From: Maratus speciosus
Taxonomy: Eukaryota; Arthropoda; Arachnida; Araneae; Salticidae
Direction of reading: 5' to 3'
Length of the DNA stretch: 64,000 nt
Assembly: GCA_963932465.1 (NCBI GenBank)
Contig: OZ010786.1
Location: 444,714,619 to 444,778,618, forward strand
This document shows, one piece after another, positions 20,992 through 34,052 of the stretch. Each line of letters starts with the position of its first letter. Positions within the stretch are counted from its first letter, which is position 1. A program made the position numbers and the translations under genes. The notes under the pieces are model-generated. The model was not told the origin of the DNA. It searched no databases and saw only the letters and a list, made by a program, of their open reading frames with translations.

Positions 20992-22319
20992 AGTAAGCCT
21001 TCACTGACGTTTCGGCAATTCATGAAACATAAATCAGAAAATAAACTGAAAGATTACAATGCGAAAGTCTCGGCCGGACCTACAAGTATTTTTTTTATTT
21101 CGTCAGATCGTCGCTATAAAGTCTTGTTCATTATGATAAAACATCCTGATTATTGAAAAAGAAACATTATTGTAGTGACTGTTGCGTTATGCAATAGGTT
21201 TATAGAAGGTTCTTTATTAGCTCAAGCTGACTTTCATCTATTATATATATATAATCCAAATGGAAATTTCGTTTCGAACGCCTAGATTTCGAGTTCTACT
21301 GCATGGATTTTTACGGAACTTATACCGTTAGATAGGTATCGTTTCAGGGAAGGTTTTAAGGTATAACACATCATTCTACCTAGATTAGTTTTAGAATTAT
21401 GACGGAAAGCTCTGTTATTTTGGACGATAAGGTTTACCATTTTATTTCTTGGCGAAATTTATCGTTGATAAAAAAAATTGAAACAGCTATTACACCTCAA
21501 AACATAAAAAAACTGTTACTAACTTTAATTTTAAAAAAAAGAAGGAAGAATATAAGAAGAAAAAAATCCGTTTTAATGAGTGATAATATTAAAAAACGAA
21601 AATATTTAATTTAAACATGAAAGGGAATGTTTGTAATGCTTAAAAAATTACTCAGTTAAAATATTGCAATTGAAATAAGATTTGGCTCTTTATCTTTTGC
21701 GTCAGGTTAAGAAAAACGCCTCTGAAAAATTAATAGGATGATATCAAGGAACTTTCGATAAGTGCATGCTCAGAAATATTTGAAAAATATCTTCTCATGA
21801 GGAATATATAGAAGATTCTTCCCGTGACATATAATATGTATATTAAAAAAAATCCGCAGAACCTCGATTTAGCGTTTGTAAAAAAATAATGAAAATTTAA
21901 TTTTTTTTGGCGATTCAATGCTGGTTGGCGGCACAATAACATTTTGAATGATACTTTTTTTATCATAAATAATTTTTAAGTAAAACCTTTTTCTACTCTT
22001 CATACGAAGATAGTTAGATTAAGTTTAACTTAAATAAATACATTTTTGTTACTACAGTTTTGTCATATACCTTTATATGTGTATATATTAAAATTTTATT
22101 ATCGTAATTATACGGTTTAAAATAAAATTCCAGTTTATTAAATTTTTTCAAAATTCAAAATTAATGTCCGATTCGGAACATTGGCAATTTGACTTCGATA
22201 TTGTTAGTATCAGAAACAAAAAATGAAGGTTATTGTTGCCATGGAAACAAGTATTTAATATAAAATGTTTAATGGTAGCATTTTTAATTAGCCAGCTACT
22301 TGTAAAACAAACTTAAAAC
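20992..22319. other. No gene; possible Helitron-like start
   Basis: tctattatatatatataatc at 21236, followed by 'gcatggatttttacggaact', resembles a Helitron 5' region. It could pair with the CTAG end at 25475, but this is unproven. A lysine-rich 71-codon frame (21399-21614) has no recognisable domain. Confidence 0.3.
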
Positions 22320-22616
22320 GGGACTACTAGATTATCCCGTCGACAAAATAACTATCGCCAAACTATAAGATTAAATGCCAATAATAGCTGATCGTAAATT
22401 TTACATTCACTTGACATTAAACACGGTACACGTGTTTGTTGCGTCATTAAGAGATTTTTAATTTCACTTCTATTTGTAATTTGATTAATGTTTTAAAATT
22501 TATTTATTCTTTCGTTGTTTAAAATAAAAATTTTGTCAATTTGTATAATTTGGCGAGTAGTTTGGCAATTTATATAATTTGGCGAAATTGGTTGAATGAA
22601 TAATCAAATAGTACCC
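22320..22616. mobile_element. GGTACTAC-type MITE, free-standing copy
   Basis: Starts GGGACTACTAGATTATCCCG and ends with the inverted 'caaatagtaccc'. The interior 'cgccaaactataagattaaa' and the ACACGTGT block match 13408-13707. Confidence 0.7.
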
Positions 22617-23970
22617 TTAAAACATATCCAGCCGGCGAAGTCATGTAAATTTAAATAACTACTGCAACACGCTATTTTTTATATTATATTCGCTTAAAGA
22701 TAAAAAATAATACGCTAATCCTTCGTTTAAGTTTAAATTCATTGAGTTTTAGGCATTTAAACACTTATTTAAAAAGCAATTTTCAAATGCATTTAAATAT
22801 CTTGCATTTGGGATGGAAATGGGTTGGCTAGCCAAATAGCGTGGAACGTTCGTCTTTTTTGCGCCAAATACTCGAATATATATAAATTTTTTTCAGATTT
22901 TTACTGAGATTCCGCCGCCAAATTTGACTGATGTTTTACTACATACATGAGTAGTTTTAAAAGCATTTTTCTTTTCAAAATAATTTGAGTATGCTCTTTA
23001 AGGAGACCTTCCTTGTGGTAACAATTTTGTTTTTGATTTGTTCTTTTTTATTTCTAACTGTTCCATCATGTGACTCACAGACGAAACTAGCAGATGTAAT
23101 TGTAAAAATGATGGTACTTATGATTTACATGTTATATGTTTATTTGTGATTTTTGAGTTAACTTTTGTCGCCAAACAATTTGATTTTAAGCCAAAAAGAC
23201 GTAAGCGTGAATTGGGTTCAAGCGATGTTTACAATAAAGGTGATTTTGCAAGTGTACGAAAGCATTTTTTTGAGTATTTTTTAAAATTCAAATGTACAAT
23301 ATATTAAATAGCAATTAATATTTTAAAAATGGAGTCAAATATTTTAATTTTAATATAAATGTCTCTCACACACGCACATACAAATTGCAAAATAATTTAA
23401 TTTTAGGCATTTAAAAAATTTCTCATCATACTATACTGCGAAAGCATGTCGGTTTGTTTTCCCCAAATTTGTGACTTTTATAACCTCGAAGCCAGGTTAG
23501 CTAATATTGTCCATTCTTTTTTTTTAATAAAAAACATATCGCCAATTTCCCTTATACAAACGTTCAATGTTTGCAATGTTAGGTAGTAAAGATTATTCTT
23601 TAAAAAATGTAAGCAATTATGCGTTATTTCTATCACGAAAAAAAGACATTTTGCAATAAAAATTGCTTTCTGAAATCACTTTTCGATATTCCATTCCATT
23701 CGTCATTTCTTTTTTTTTTTCGTATCTTCCCTTCTTTTAGAAATGTTATAAAAAGATTTTGGATGAATCTTCCATAATCAGCTACCTTACAATTGGCGAA
23801 TTTACTATATAGTGTTGGAAGATTCGTTTATATTTGAAAGGAACCGTGGACGGTAAATCCGATTTCAGAAGATTACGCGAAATTTGTACCTTTAGTAATT
23901 CGCGATTAGTAAATTTATGTTTTTTTATTATGGAGCAAGCGGACAAAAGAAGATTTACAAATAGATATTT
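22617..23970. other. No recognisable feature
   Basis: AT-rich spacer; no long frames or repeat structure were seen. Confidence 0.5.
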
Positions 23971-24395
23971 TTCATGTGCAGTTATTTTATTATCACTAAA
24001 AAAGCATTAATTTGAATATACAAAAAAAATTTCAAATGCCAAAGGTAGCCAATGGAACAATACTTGTTCATTTAGCCTAGATTTTTAAAAAAAAGTACCT
24101 CAAATTCAATTAAAATTTCAATCATTATAAAATTTTGGCTGATGCACAGCCCGAGCAGCTGATCGTAGTGACAAATTTTAGGTTTATTTTACTATCACTA
24201 AAAAAGCATTTCTTTAAATGTATTAAAAAAAATAAATAAAAAACTTTCAAATGTCAAAGGTGGCCAATGGAACAATATTTGTTCATTTACCCTAGGTTTT
24301 TAAAAAGTACCTCAGATTCAAATAAAATTTCAATCATTATAAAGAAATTTTGGCTGATGCACAGCCCGAGCAGCTGATCATAGACACAAATTAAC
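23970..24395 (+). repeat. Direct duplication, two ~200-bp units
   Basis: Both copies carry 'tatcactaaaaaagcatt', 'ccaatggaacaatac/at' and 'ggctgatgcacagcccgagc' in the same order, at about 23985-24165 and 24192-24385. Confidence 0.85.
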
Positions 24396-25299
24396 ATTTT
24401 TAGTTTTATTTAGGCAACAAACTGATGAATAAGGACGTCTTGAAAATAAAATCATGTTTATTTCTCCGTCTTATTATGCTCATTAGAGAAATGCGAAAAA
24501 AATCTTCCGTTTGCCAAAAAAGATCACAACTAAAAATTTTGCATAACTAACTTTATTTATCATCTGCAAAGAGTTTTGATAGTGAAAGATATAAAATTCA
24601 ATCAACAGCAATTTGACATAATTTAATGGAATGTAGTTTGGAGCGTAATTAACTCTGTTTTGTAGCTATCTCTGGTACATTTTTAGCCATACCGTTACGA
24701 ACATTTCTAACGCTGCACATCAAACTTTGTTTGGATCCGATTACGGATGATTGTGAAGATTTTATTGAATGAAAATTAGAGGTTTAGTTTTCTATTTGAA
24801 TTAATTATCGAGGTTATTTTCCTAGGTTAATAGTTGCATGATTAAAACTGGTATGTAAAAAGAAACGGCAGTTAAAATGACATTATTTTAATTTTTTTCA
24901 CACAATTCCGCTTTAAATATCCACTTTTACATGATTCACATATTTTAAAATATAAAAGTTAAATACTGTTTTGATTGTATTTACTCTACTGGAAATCGAA
25001 GATAAGAAACTGTAGAGAATACCTGGCAAAAGAAGACGTATATTACCAAATATAATGCAACGTAGAGAGAGATTGTATTTATGTTTTCAGATCCGCACAA
25101 AGTACCAAGCTGAGAAGCCCGGAGTAAAAGAACTAACAAACGAAAGTGAATAACCCAAACATCTTTTAAGTTAAATGGTCAATCTCTGCAGTCATTGTAA
25201 TTCTCTCTTTTTCAGTAGTGTGGTGATATGATCGTAATGGCCGCATTTCCCTCCCAAACTCTACATGTGTACTAAAGAGTTGCTTCTAAATTACCCGTA
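24396..25299. other. No recognisable feature
   Basis: Nothing supported. A weak Helitron interior cannot be excluded. Confidence 0.4.
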
Positions 25300-25475
25300 T
25301 TTCGTCTAACGCATCAGATAATATAATAGCGCAATGGCGTCCGATGCGTGTTCAGAAAATACGGAAGGACCTTCTAGATGAAGGTCCGTATTAATTTAAA
25401 ATACAGGGTCGGATTTTCCATTTCGTTTGATTGAAATTTGAAAAATGGTCCAGCGCAGCGGGCTCAGCCTGCTAG
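25300..25475 (+). mobile_element. Helitron 3' end inside unit U
   Basis: 'acataatagcgcaatggcgt'-like sequence is followed by the hairpin GCAGCGGGCTCAGCCTGC and CTAG (25472-25475), then T. The host then reads 'tttatgataaaaatctcttt', a unit U landmark. The 5' limit is unknown. Confidence 0.55.
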
Positions 25476-27035
25476 TTTTATGATAAAAATCTCTTTATGA
25501 GTATTGTATATACTAAACTTCCGCGTATATAAATATGTATATAAGTTATATATCATATGGAATTATGTATGCCAGTTGTACGATGTATGTAATTAATTAA
25601 TTGTGTATGATGGATGTAGATTTATATAATGTATGCATGTAAGCATAAAACTGAAAAAAAAATCACATATGTAAATAGCGTATGAATTATGGAATAACCA
25701 GCAAATAGGCTATTAAAAAATAGAAATGTACTTAATAATTTTATCGACACTTAAAGCAAACATAAAATCTATCAATAAGGCAGTTTCTTACCTTTTTATC
25801 TATTTCTGAAATAAACGCTAAAACAAAATATTTTGTTTTTAAGTCGTCTGTTATCTATAATGCACATAGTAATTTAAACCGCAGATGCTATATTTTCTTA
25901 TAAATCCATGTCTCAAAAATGAATAATGAATAAGCCTTCTTAATAACTTTTCCAAACTCTAACTAAAAGATATATGAGATGAAATATTTCTGAATAAATG
26001 CATTCGCCGCAGAATTTTCTACATTGAGTAAATAAACTTACCTAATCCCTCGTCAAATACAAGCTGGAAAATTTTTCATTATGGATTGTGTACTCCAAAT
26101 CGATAATCAACGTGTTATGAAAGTTACACATTATACGAACGTGTCTTGTGGGAATCTCGTGTACAAGACATCATTTTGAAATTTTATTTACTTAATATTT
26201 TGCTTGGAAAATTTCTAAAGTGGCGTTATTTGATATATTAGTCGAATCGTATTGGTTTTGAATTTTAAGAATTTTAAATATATTCAAGTTTTTTGGTCTT
26301 TGCAATGTTAATCTCTTGAGGTATGGTTTACTGAAAGTATATATTAAATGAAATTCAAAAACATCAAACAAATTTTTATTCGTTTTCTTGTGCCTTCGGT
26401 CATGAATTTCTTTAATATTTTATTAGAGGATATAAAATACTTAATTTTGTAAATTATCATTTCTCAGTTCAATAGACTACAAGTAAATTGGAATAAATAA
26501 ATAAAGATAAATTAGCTTCAGAAATTATTTTATTTAAAATAAGAGAGAAAATTTTATTATTTGTAACGTTTCAAAGAAATTCTGGTTATTTCATTCAGCA
26601 GCATTTTTTAAAATTACATATGCCCGTTTGCTTGTCTAGTGGCTACGCTGGCTACTGGACGAGGGGTACAAGATCGAATTCCAATCAGGCAAGATGTTTA
26701 TAGCGGTTCGGATTCCACTTTAAACAGGGATCTCTGTGATTATTAACCTTCGTGCAAAACACATCACAGTACTGCCGGTAATCAACTAGCTGATCAGCCC
26801 TTTCCTTTTAATTTGTAAAGCTCCCCATTGTTTTAAGACGCCAAAGAGGCGTAATGTTGTGATAAAAATGCACTTATAATGGAGAGGAAACATTGTTGGA
26901 GAGATTGTTGTGATGTGGATTACGATTTTGGAAGATTCCTCGAAGCTCACTTTACATTCATTTGGTAACAAAATAATTTTCTTGAGCAAATTGTATGTAA
27001 TGAAATTTCATGAAAGTACGTAAAATGGATATAAT
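25476..27035. repeat. Unit U copy 2 plus start of the next unit
   Basis: It is collinear with 30938-32025 and 36738-38870. The donor-like 'acttacctaat' is at 26036. After about 26600 a block begins with 'tgcccgtttgcttgtctagt' that also starts the copy at 36738. This shows head-to-tail tandem order. Confidence 0.75.
26612..26700 (+). other. tRNA-like pol III promoter block at the head of unit U
   Basis: 'tagtggctacgctgg' resembles a box A and 'gatcgaattcc' a box B (consensus GGTTCGANTCC), spaced as in tRNA-derived SINEs. The equivalent block in the copy at 36750-36800 keeps 'ggatcgaattcc'. The resemblance is modest. Confidence 0.35.
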
Positions 27036-27325
27036 TTTGTAAGATATACAAAATTAAGAGAATTTGCAAATTTATTCAAATTTCATGAAAAGTACTGAAC
27101 TAAATGTAACATTAATGCTTCGAAACAAAGGTGCAAGTCTTTAATGTCTAATACGTAACCGTACACTTGTGTACGGGCAGAGTGGGTAGAGGAACAAGCT
27201 TTATACATGAACGTGGAAATTTTCGCGTTTTGTCTGCTCGCACATCTCGCCGAATATCTTGGAGGGTTTGTTTTTTTGCAACATTCGGTGAAATTCAAAA
27301 GAAAACAGTAAAAACGAGTAACCGC

Positions 27326-27985
27326 CAACGTTTGGATGATGGAATGAGGTAGCAAATCATGGAGAGACTGGAAACAGGACAATGTCAAGTGCAGATTCCT
27401 AGAGACTTCAGTTACAGCGTCGTGTCCAACTTATGGAAACACTTTAAGGACAGTAGATCCATCGAGAGTAAGCTTTGAGTCCAAGAGCCACGACACGGCC
27501 AGCGAAGATCTTATTTGTCCATTACAGTGAGGAGGGGAACAGAAGTGAAACAGCTTCACAGCTCTGTCGTGACCTTTATGCGGCCACAGGAAGCCGAGTT
27601 TCAAGAATTACTGTAAGCAGGAGGCTACATGATAGAGGGCTCTTTGCAATAAGACCTGCTGCTTGCATCCCGCTGTCTTCTGCAGACAAGAGAACCCGCA
27701 GCCTATGGCAGCGAAGGTTTGATGGTCTGCAGAGGCATCATGATGGATGGGCCCACATCCTTTTCTGCATTCGGTAAACGCTCTATGACTAGTGTGAGAT
27801 GTAGGGATGATATCTTGGTATCCTATGCTCGTATTTTCATGTACGCAATAGACCCTGATTTTATTTTAATGGATTAGAACGCGCTCCCAGAAAGAGCTCA
27901 TCTGGTCGACAAATTTCTGGAAAGCGAGAATATTCATTTGATGGATTGGCCAGCCAGATCTCCAAACCTAAACCCTTTACAGCCC
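27326..27985 (+). pseudogene. Tc1-like transposase, frameshifted, deleted and 3'-truncated
   Basis: N-terminal helix-turn-helix sequence MERLETGQCQVQIPRDF and SVVSNLWKHFKDSRSIE is in one frame. Another frame (27475-27777) gives SPRATTRPAKILF, TASQLCRDLYAATGSRVSR and RRLHDRGLFAIRPAACIPL. The first catalytic region is deleted. Later, DDILVSYARIFMYAIDPDF and DWPARSPNLNPL follow, and then the sequence stops at about 27985 where a Penelope-like tail begins. One stop replaces a residue in the DNA motif. No terminal repeats are preserved. Confidence 0.88.
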
Positions 27986-27989
27986 TAAA

Positions 27990-28560
27990 AAGCAGAAAAC
28001 CAATGTTTAAAAATGCAAAAATAATACATAAACAGCAGCAAACAGCTGTTTCGAATCTACTAGCGAGATTCTTCTTCAGTGCAAGATAGAGCAAGGCACG
28101 GCGTGCTTGAAAAAGCAAAGCTGGGCAAAATGTCAGAGATATATTAGATATGTCAGATCGGGAATATAAGATTGGCTTCTATACCCGATACGAGTATCGC
28201 AGGCTCCACCAATGAGAGAGAAACAGATGAAACATCTGAGTGGACAAATAGCGACATCTACCGGAGAACGAGAGAAAAAGAAACCAAAAAAAGGGGAAAT
28301 TAAATTAAATGCTTTCCAAATACTTGGAAAATCATGAGTACTAGATAAGTCATTGACTAAAGAGAGAGAATTTTTAATGATGTGGTAAGCGTTCCAAAAA
28401 TCAAGATTAAGGCTAGAAGAACATTTTTGGATAATGATGGCTGAGGAAAGATTGAACGTATGTCGAAAAGACCAACAATGTTGAACAATAGAAGAACGTT
28501 TAAGCTCCTGATTTTTAACATGACCTTCATGATCTTTATTTGCTATTTTTACCTATACAC
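27990..28560 (-). pseudogene. Penelope-like element 3' end (GIY-YIG tail and 3' UTR), partial
   Basis: The minus strand reads KDHEGHVKNQELKRSIVQHC, then WSFRHTFNLSSAIIIQKC and VNDLSSTHDFPSIWKAF. This pattern of a histidine-containing block followed by SA.II..C is seen in the C-terminal endonuclease region of Penelope-like elements. Downstream is the typical tail 'ctgaagaagaatctcgctag' and 'gaaacagctgtttgctgctg'. The 5' part is missing, as is usual for these elements. It ends within the Tc1 remnant. Confidence 0.55.
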
Positions 28561-28965
28561 CACGTCTGAGACGTTCTGGAATGGACAATTGGAACTTGCT
28601 TTCCCCCTCCCACAACCAATCAGGGTCTGAAAACAACGTTGCTGAAAGAGTGAAGCTAACTTCCACAGGGACTCAGTAACTGTCGGATTTCAGGTCTGAG
28701 TTCACACTGTGAGAGATGTATAACTGTAAGAGTGGACTATAGCCCCTATTAAACCGCTTTTTGGTTCAACATTGTAAGTTCTTTTTTATACTTTCTGCAG
28801 TTGAGTTGAGCACGATCATGCGTGAGCATTATAACTGTTAAATTGCTATTTCATTTGCATTATATCAACCCATGTTCATACCAAATTTCATTAAAATCTG
28901 TCAGTAGTTCTGGGGATAATTCGCCAAATCTGAAACTTCTCTTAATTTTGTATACCAGTGTAGGT
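28561..28965. other. No recognisable feature
   Basis: Spacer between the Penelope-like tail and unit U copy 3. Confidence 0.4.
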
Positions 28966-30556
28966 ATGTAGGTATGTAGTCATAAATTTATTTAAAAAAA
29001 AACATGTATGGAGATAATATATTAAACAGATAATAATCAGTATAGAAGTATTTAAAGATTCAAAAAGTATTTATTGTACTTATCCTCTCTGCCACTGAAA
29101 TAAAATTTGTCAAAAAAGCAGTTTCTTCCATTTTATTATTTACTCTTAAGAAACCATTGAAAACAAAATATTTTATTAACGTCTTTTGTCATAAAAATGC
29201 ATAGTATTACAGGTACTACATTTTTCATAAATATCCGTGCTTCGAAAAAGCATAATAAATAATCTTCCTTATATCTTTTCCAGAGTCTGACTAAAAGATG
29301 CATGAATGATATTTGATGCATTCGCCACAGCATTTTCCACATTGAGTATATACACTTATCGAATCTCTTGTCAAAAACAAGTTGAAAATTTTTTATTTAT
29401 CGATTGTGCACCCCAAATTCGAAACTCACGTTTTATGAAGGTAGCACATCATCCAAACGTGCCTTGAGGGAATATCATGTACAAGACATTTTCAAAGTTT
29501 ATTACTTAATACTTTGCTTGGAAAATTTCTAAAGTGGCGTTGTTAGATACATTCCTCGAATCGTATTGATTTTGCATTTTAACTGTATTAAGGTTTTTCA
29601 TCTCTGCAGTGTTAATCTCTTGAGATATAGCTTACTGAAAAATATATTAAAATAAATTTAAAAATATGTAACGAACTTATATTTTCTACTTGTAGCTTCT
29701 GCTATAAATTTCTTTAGTATTTCATACAGGACAAGCAATCATGAAATCTACAAATCATAAATTGTATTTTACAGTTTCTTTACAAAAGTAAATAGAAAAA
29801 ATATATGAAGTTAAATTTGATACATATTATTTTATTTAATATAAGAAAGAAAATTGTACTTTTTTACGATTTAAAGAAAATGAAGTTATTTCATTCTTCA
29901 GTAAGTTTTTCCCTATTTTAAATTCACAGAATTGCTTTTTTTTAAGTTGCGAAGAATCGTAGTGTTCTTTATGATAAAAATACCCTTATCATGGAAAGAA
30001 ACAATTATTTTAGAGATTGTTGCGTTGCGGATTAGGATTATGAATGATTCCTTATTAGTCATTATTATTTTCATTTGAAGAAAAAGAAACCATTTTATAC
30101 ATGTTGTATGTATTAAATTTTCTTGTATGAAGTACGTAAAATGGCTGTAGTAAGATGCATATATGTAGGCATAAAACGTTTTAAAAATGTATGGAAATAT
30201 TATATATGAAGTCTTCAGCATAAAAGTAATTAAAAATTAGGAAAGTGTTTATTAATTTTATCCTGTATGCCACGAAAATAAAATGTTTTCGTAATTCAGT
30301 TTCTTTAATTTAATTTATTTATTTATTTATTTTTGTGAAAGAAATGCTGAAAACAAAATATTTTATAGGCAAACTCTCTTTTACCATAAGATGAACATAG
30401 CAATTTAAACCACAGATATTATATTTTTTATAAAAATCCATGTCTCAAAAATGCATAATAAATAAGCCATCTTTTCAACTTTTTCAAACTCTAACTAAAA
30501 GATACATGGTATAAAATATATTTCTGAATAGATGCATTCAGCGCAGAATTTTCCTT
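28966..30556. repeat. Unit U copy 3 and partial copy 4
   Basis: 28966-29880 matches the second part of the unit; its donor-like site is mutated near 29360. 29885-30556 restarts with the first part of the unit and stops inside it, at the inserted Helitron end. A frame at 29136-29342 shares LLC.FEARIF with one in copy 1 (2175-2372), reflecting repeat homology only. Confidence 0.75.
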
Positions 30557-30937
30557 TAGCCTTTTTTAAAAATCCCGATTAGCCTTTTTAAAAAGTTCTG
30601 CTGGACCGATTTTGACGAGAATTGCATTGTTAGTTAGATAATTTTTCAAGTATGGTTTTAGTATATTGCATATCGTTTCATCATTTTCCCTGAAATCCTA
30701 CAACAAACGATCAGCTAAAAAAGTTGGACTTAACAGCCCAAATTTTGTCTGACACATTAGAACATATAATAGCCCAATGGTGTTCGTATCGTTTTGAGCA
30801 ATACGGAGAGACATTCCAGGCAAATGTCCATACTTCTTTAAATACTAGGTTAAAATCACCGATGTATTTCGTTTGATTCAAGGTTCATTTGGATAAATTG
30901 GTTAGCGTAGAGGAGGTTGACTAGCGAAGTCTGCTAG
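30557..30937 (+). mobile_element. Helitron 3' end, second copy in unit U
   Basis: 'acatataatagcccaatggt' and 'atttcgtttgatt' match the element ending at 25475. The end is GACTAGCGAAGTCTGCTAG (CTAG 30934-30937) followed by T. The host flank 'cttatgataaaaatttcttt' is the same site as at 25476. Confidence 0.55.
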
Positions 30938-32025
30938 TCTTATGATAAAAATTTCTTTATGCATATTTTATATACTAAGCTTCTACGTATACAATTAAGT
31001 ATGTAAGTTATATGTTATATGTAATTATGTATGCCCGTTATACGATTATGTAATTATGTAAAATGAATGTAGGTTTATATGATGTGCGCATGTAGGCATA
31101 AATTTAAAAAAAATCATATATGAAGATAACGTATAAATTATGGAATAATCAACAAATAAGGTTATTAAAAAAATAGAAATGCATTTATTAATTTCATCCA
31201 CACTTTAAGCGTAAATGAAATCTATCAATAAAGCAGTTTGTTTTCTTTTTATTTATTTCTGAAATACACGCTGAAACAAAATATTTTATTTATAAGTCGT
31301 CTTTTATCTAAAATGTATTTAGTAATATAAACCACAGATGCTATATTTTTCATAAAAATCCATGTCTCAAAAATGCATAATAAATTAACCTTCTTAATAA
31401 CTTTTCCAAACTCTAACTAAAAGATACATAAGATGAAATATATTTCTTATTAGATACATTCGCCGCAAAATTTTCTACATTGAGTAAATAGACTTATTAC
31501 CTAATCCCTCGTCAAATACAAGCAGGAAAATTTTTCATTATGGATTGTGTACTACAAATTCAAAACCCACATTTTATGAAAGTAACACACCATCCGGATG
31601 TACGTGGGTGGAATCTCACGCAGAATACATCATTTTCAAAGTTTATTTACTTAATATTTTGCTTGGAAATTTCCTAAAGTGGCGTTGTTTGATATATTCC
31701 TCGAATCGCATTGATTTGTGATGTTAAATATATTCTTGCTTTTTCATCTTTGCAATGATAGTCTCTTGAGGTACAGTTTACTGAAAAATATAGTAAAATA
31801 ATTTTAAAAACATGAAATAAATTTATATACGTCTTCTTGTACTTTCTGTCATGAATGTCTTTAATATTTTATTAGACGAAACGAAATAATTATATATTTG
31901 CAAATCACCATTTTGATTTTACAGTTCCATAAATTACAAATAAAATTGAATAAATACATGAAGCCAAATTTGCTTCATAATATTATCTAATTTAAAATAA
32001 GAAAGAAACTTTTATTTTTTAAGTT
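30938..32025. repeat. Unit U copy 5
   Basis: Closely similar to copy 2 from the Helitron junction onward. The donor site near 31497 is disrupted (gtaataagt). It breaks off at about 32025. A 20-30-bp remnant of its far end ('ttattttattcagcagtgtg') appears at 34008-34030, showing that 32026-34005 is an insertion. Confidence 0.75.
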
Positions 32026-34052
32026 TTCAACTTTCAAAAAAACGATTTTTTTGTTCTTGGCGGAAATTAAATCCTTTATAGTGTGCATAATTATAGTCAA
32101 AAAAGTTTAAAGTGATATCTCAATTATTAAGAAAGATACGAGTTAAAATGTGAGCGCGCGCACGATCTATTTATATAAAATCACAGTCTCTGTGTATCCC
32201 TCAAAATTCCGGTAGGACCGCCTCACTGTAATGAGCAATTGTTGAAAATTATTAATGCAGGGTTACCACAGTAGCGACAAATGTTGACCAACTTGGCGAT
32301 ACATCGTCAAATTTGTCGAAATATTGCCAAATTTGGCGACAAAAAAAGTTGTCATATATGAAGCCAACTTGGCGGTAGCTAGCTAATTTGTCGAAACTCC
32401 CACTTAAAACCATTAATATTTCATAATCGATGTCACCGCAATTTAATTTAAACTCTGCGCTTCTAAGGGTTTTTTTCAAAATCTATGGGTGAGAATTTAA
32501 AGTGTAATATACGAAAATGTACGTCTTTATATCTTCATCCCGATGTTACTAATAACATAACAACCAATAGACGGCGCTGTACTGTCTGAACTCCTAACTG
32601 CCCGATTTTGATGTGCTGTAGGTACTTTTCCAGTATAAGGGCTTTGGCGAGATAGAGAAAAGGAAATTTGGCAACAAATTTTCTAACAACTTATTCACTG
32701 TTTCATATACACAAGTAATTTTTCAATATTTATACAATTTATTTAATATAAAGAAGCTATTTAACTATTTTTGCATACAAACTGAAGTAAATTGTATATA
32801 AAAAAAAACAATAATATAGATATATAAATACAATGTTTATAAATTACTAGCTAAAGTGCCAGGAATTTTAAGAATGTTTGTTTTGAAAAATGAAAAATAA
32901 ACGATCGCGTGTTAATTTACGTAATTTTCTCCCTTTTTTTTCATTTAATCTGGACGACAGATTACCTAAAGTACAGCGATTTATATAGTTGGGATAGAAA
33001 AGTTAAATTCTCGGTACTTTTCCACTTTAGGGGCCTTGTCGAAGAAAGGAAATTGGCAACATATGTTTTGGCAGCCTATTCGCTGTTTCATTTCGTACAT
33101 ACACGCATTTTTTTCAATATTTATACAATTTATTTAGCACAAGGAAGCCATATATATCTAATTTTATAACATAGACATACCTGTAATCCGCAAAAAGCAC
33201 AACACTTGGAACCATGCTGTGTGGATTAGTGGTCTTCTACTATATTACACTTTTTCATAAATGAGTTTCGTTTTTTAAATCTGTTGTTTTCAATCTATCA
33301 ATGCGGAACAAGCGAGAAAAACTCATATTCTTGCACATGGGTTGTATATATCTTTGTATCTCATATTCCGTCATTTTTGACGGGCTATCTTTCTAGTCAA
33401 AATATATTGAATCCTAAAACTTGCGGGATTTTCTGGAAACTATATTTTTCAACATGGGCAGCATGATAACATGAACAATTTTTAACATTTTTGGATAAAA
33501 TTTGCGCTCATCTACACATATTAAACTGTCTAAGGGCCATCGAGCCATTTTTGAAATTTTCAATTTTTTATTTTTTTTAATAAGTTTAAAGGTCAATATT
33601 TTAAACGAAAAATGAAAATTTTTTTCTATATAGCACATTTTTCTTATTTTTCAAAAAGTCAAAAATTGGAACAGTTGACCCTTAGCTACAACCTTATTTT
33701 ACTAGAAGAAACTGAGATTTGAATAATTTTTTTCTATGAGATTTTATGAGATTTTAATAATTTGTTGTTTGGAAGCCCATCGAACCCGCACATTTTGGTA
33801 CAGGTCAACGCTTCTGTAGATTTCCAACGTAGTGTGTGACCAAATTTAGAAACAAAATTTTTTTTAATACTTGAGGCAATGAAAAACAACGTGGAATTAT
33901 TAGTTTTTCAATTAATTTTACTCCTTTCCTAAAAAAAATTCCATAATGTATCCATTTTTCGCCGTCGAGAACGTATGTAACCCCTTAACAAATTTAAGAA
34001 AATGGAATTATTTTATTCAGCAGTGTGTTTTATGTATGTGTTATATATATAT
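32026..34052. repeat. Insertion in unit U with a diverged direct repeat; no gene
   Basis: 32620-32770 and 33010-33160 are diverged direct copies ('ggtacttttcca', 'ctgtttcat', 'caatatttatacaatttatt'). 32250-32400 has several 'gccaacttggcg' / 'gacaaatttgtcga' inverted bits. No coding was recognised in the frames present. Confidence 0.5.

Noticed and set aside
21399..21614. Lysine-rich 71-codon frame as a small nuclear protein gene
   Set aside because: Composition is what A-rich DNA gives by chance; no start context, splice or homology evidence.
27861..28118. 85-codon minus-strand frame with a hydrophobic cysteine-rich middle
   Set aside because: It crosses the junction of the Penelope-like tail and antisense Tc1 sequence, so it is a chimeric shadow.
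2175..29342. Small related minus-strand frames sharing LLC.FEARIF (2175-2372 and 29136-29342) as a peptide family
   Set aside because: The resemblance follows from unit U being repeated; other unit copies have stops and frameshifts at this place.
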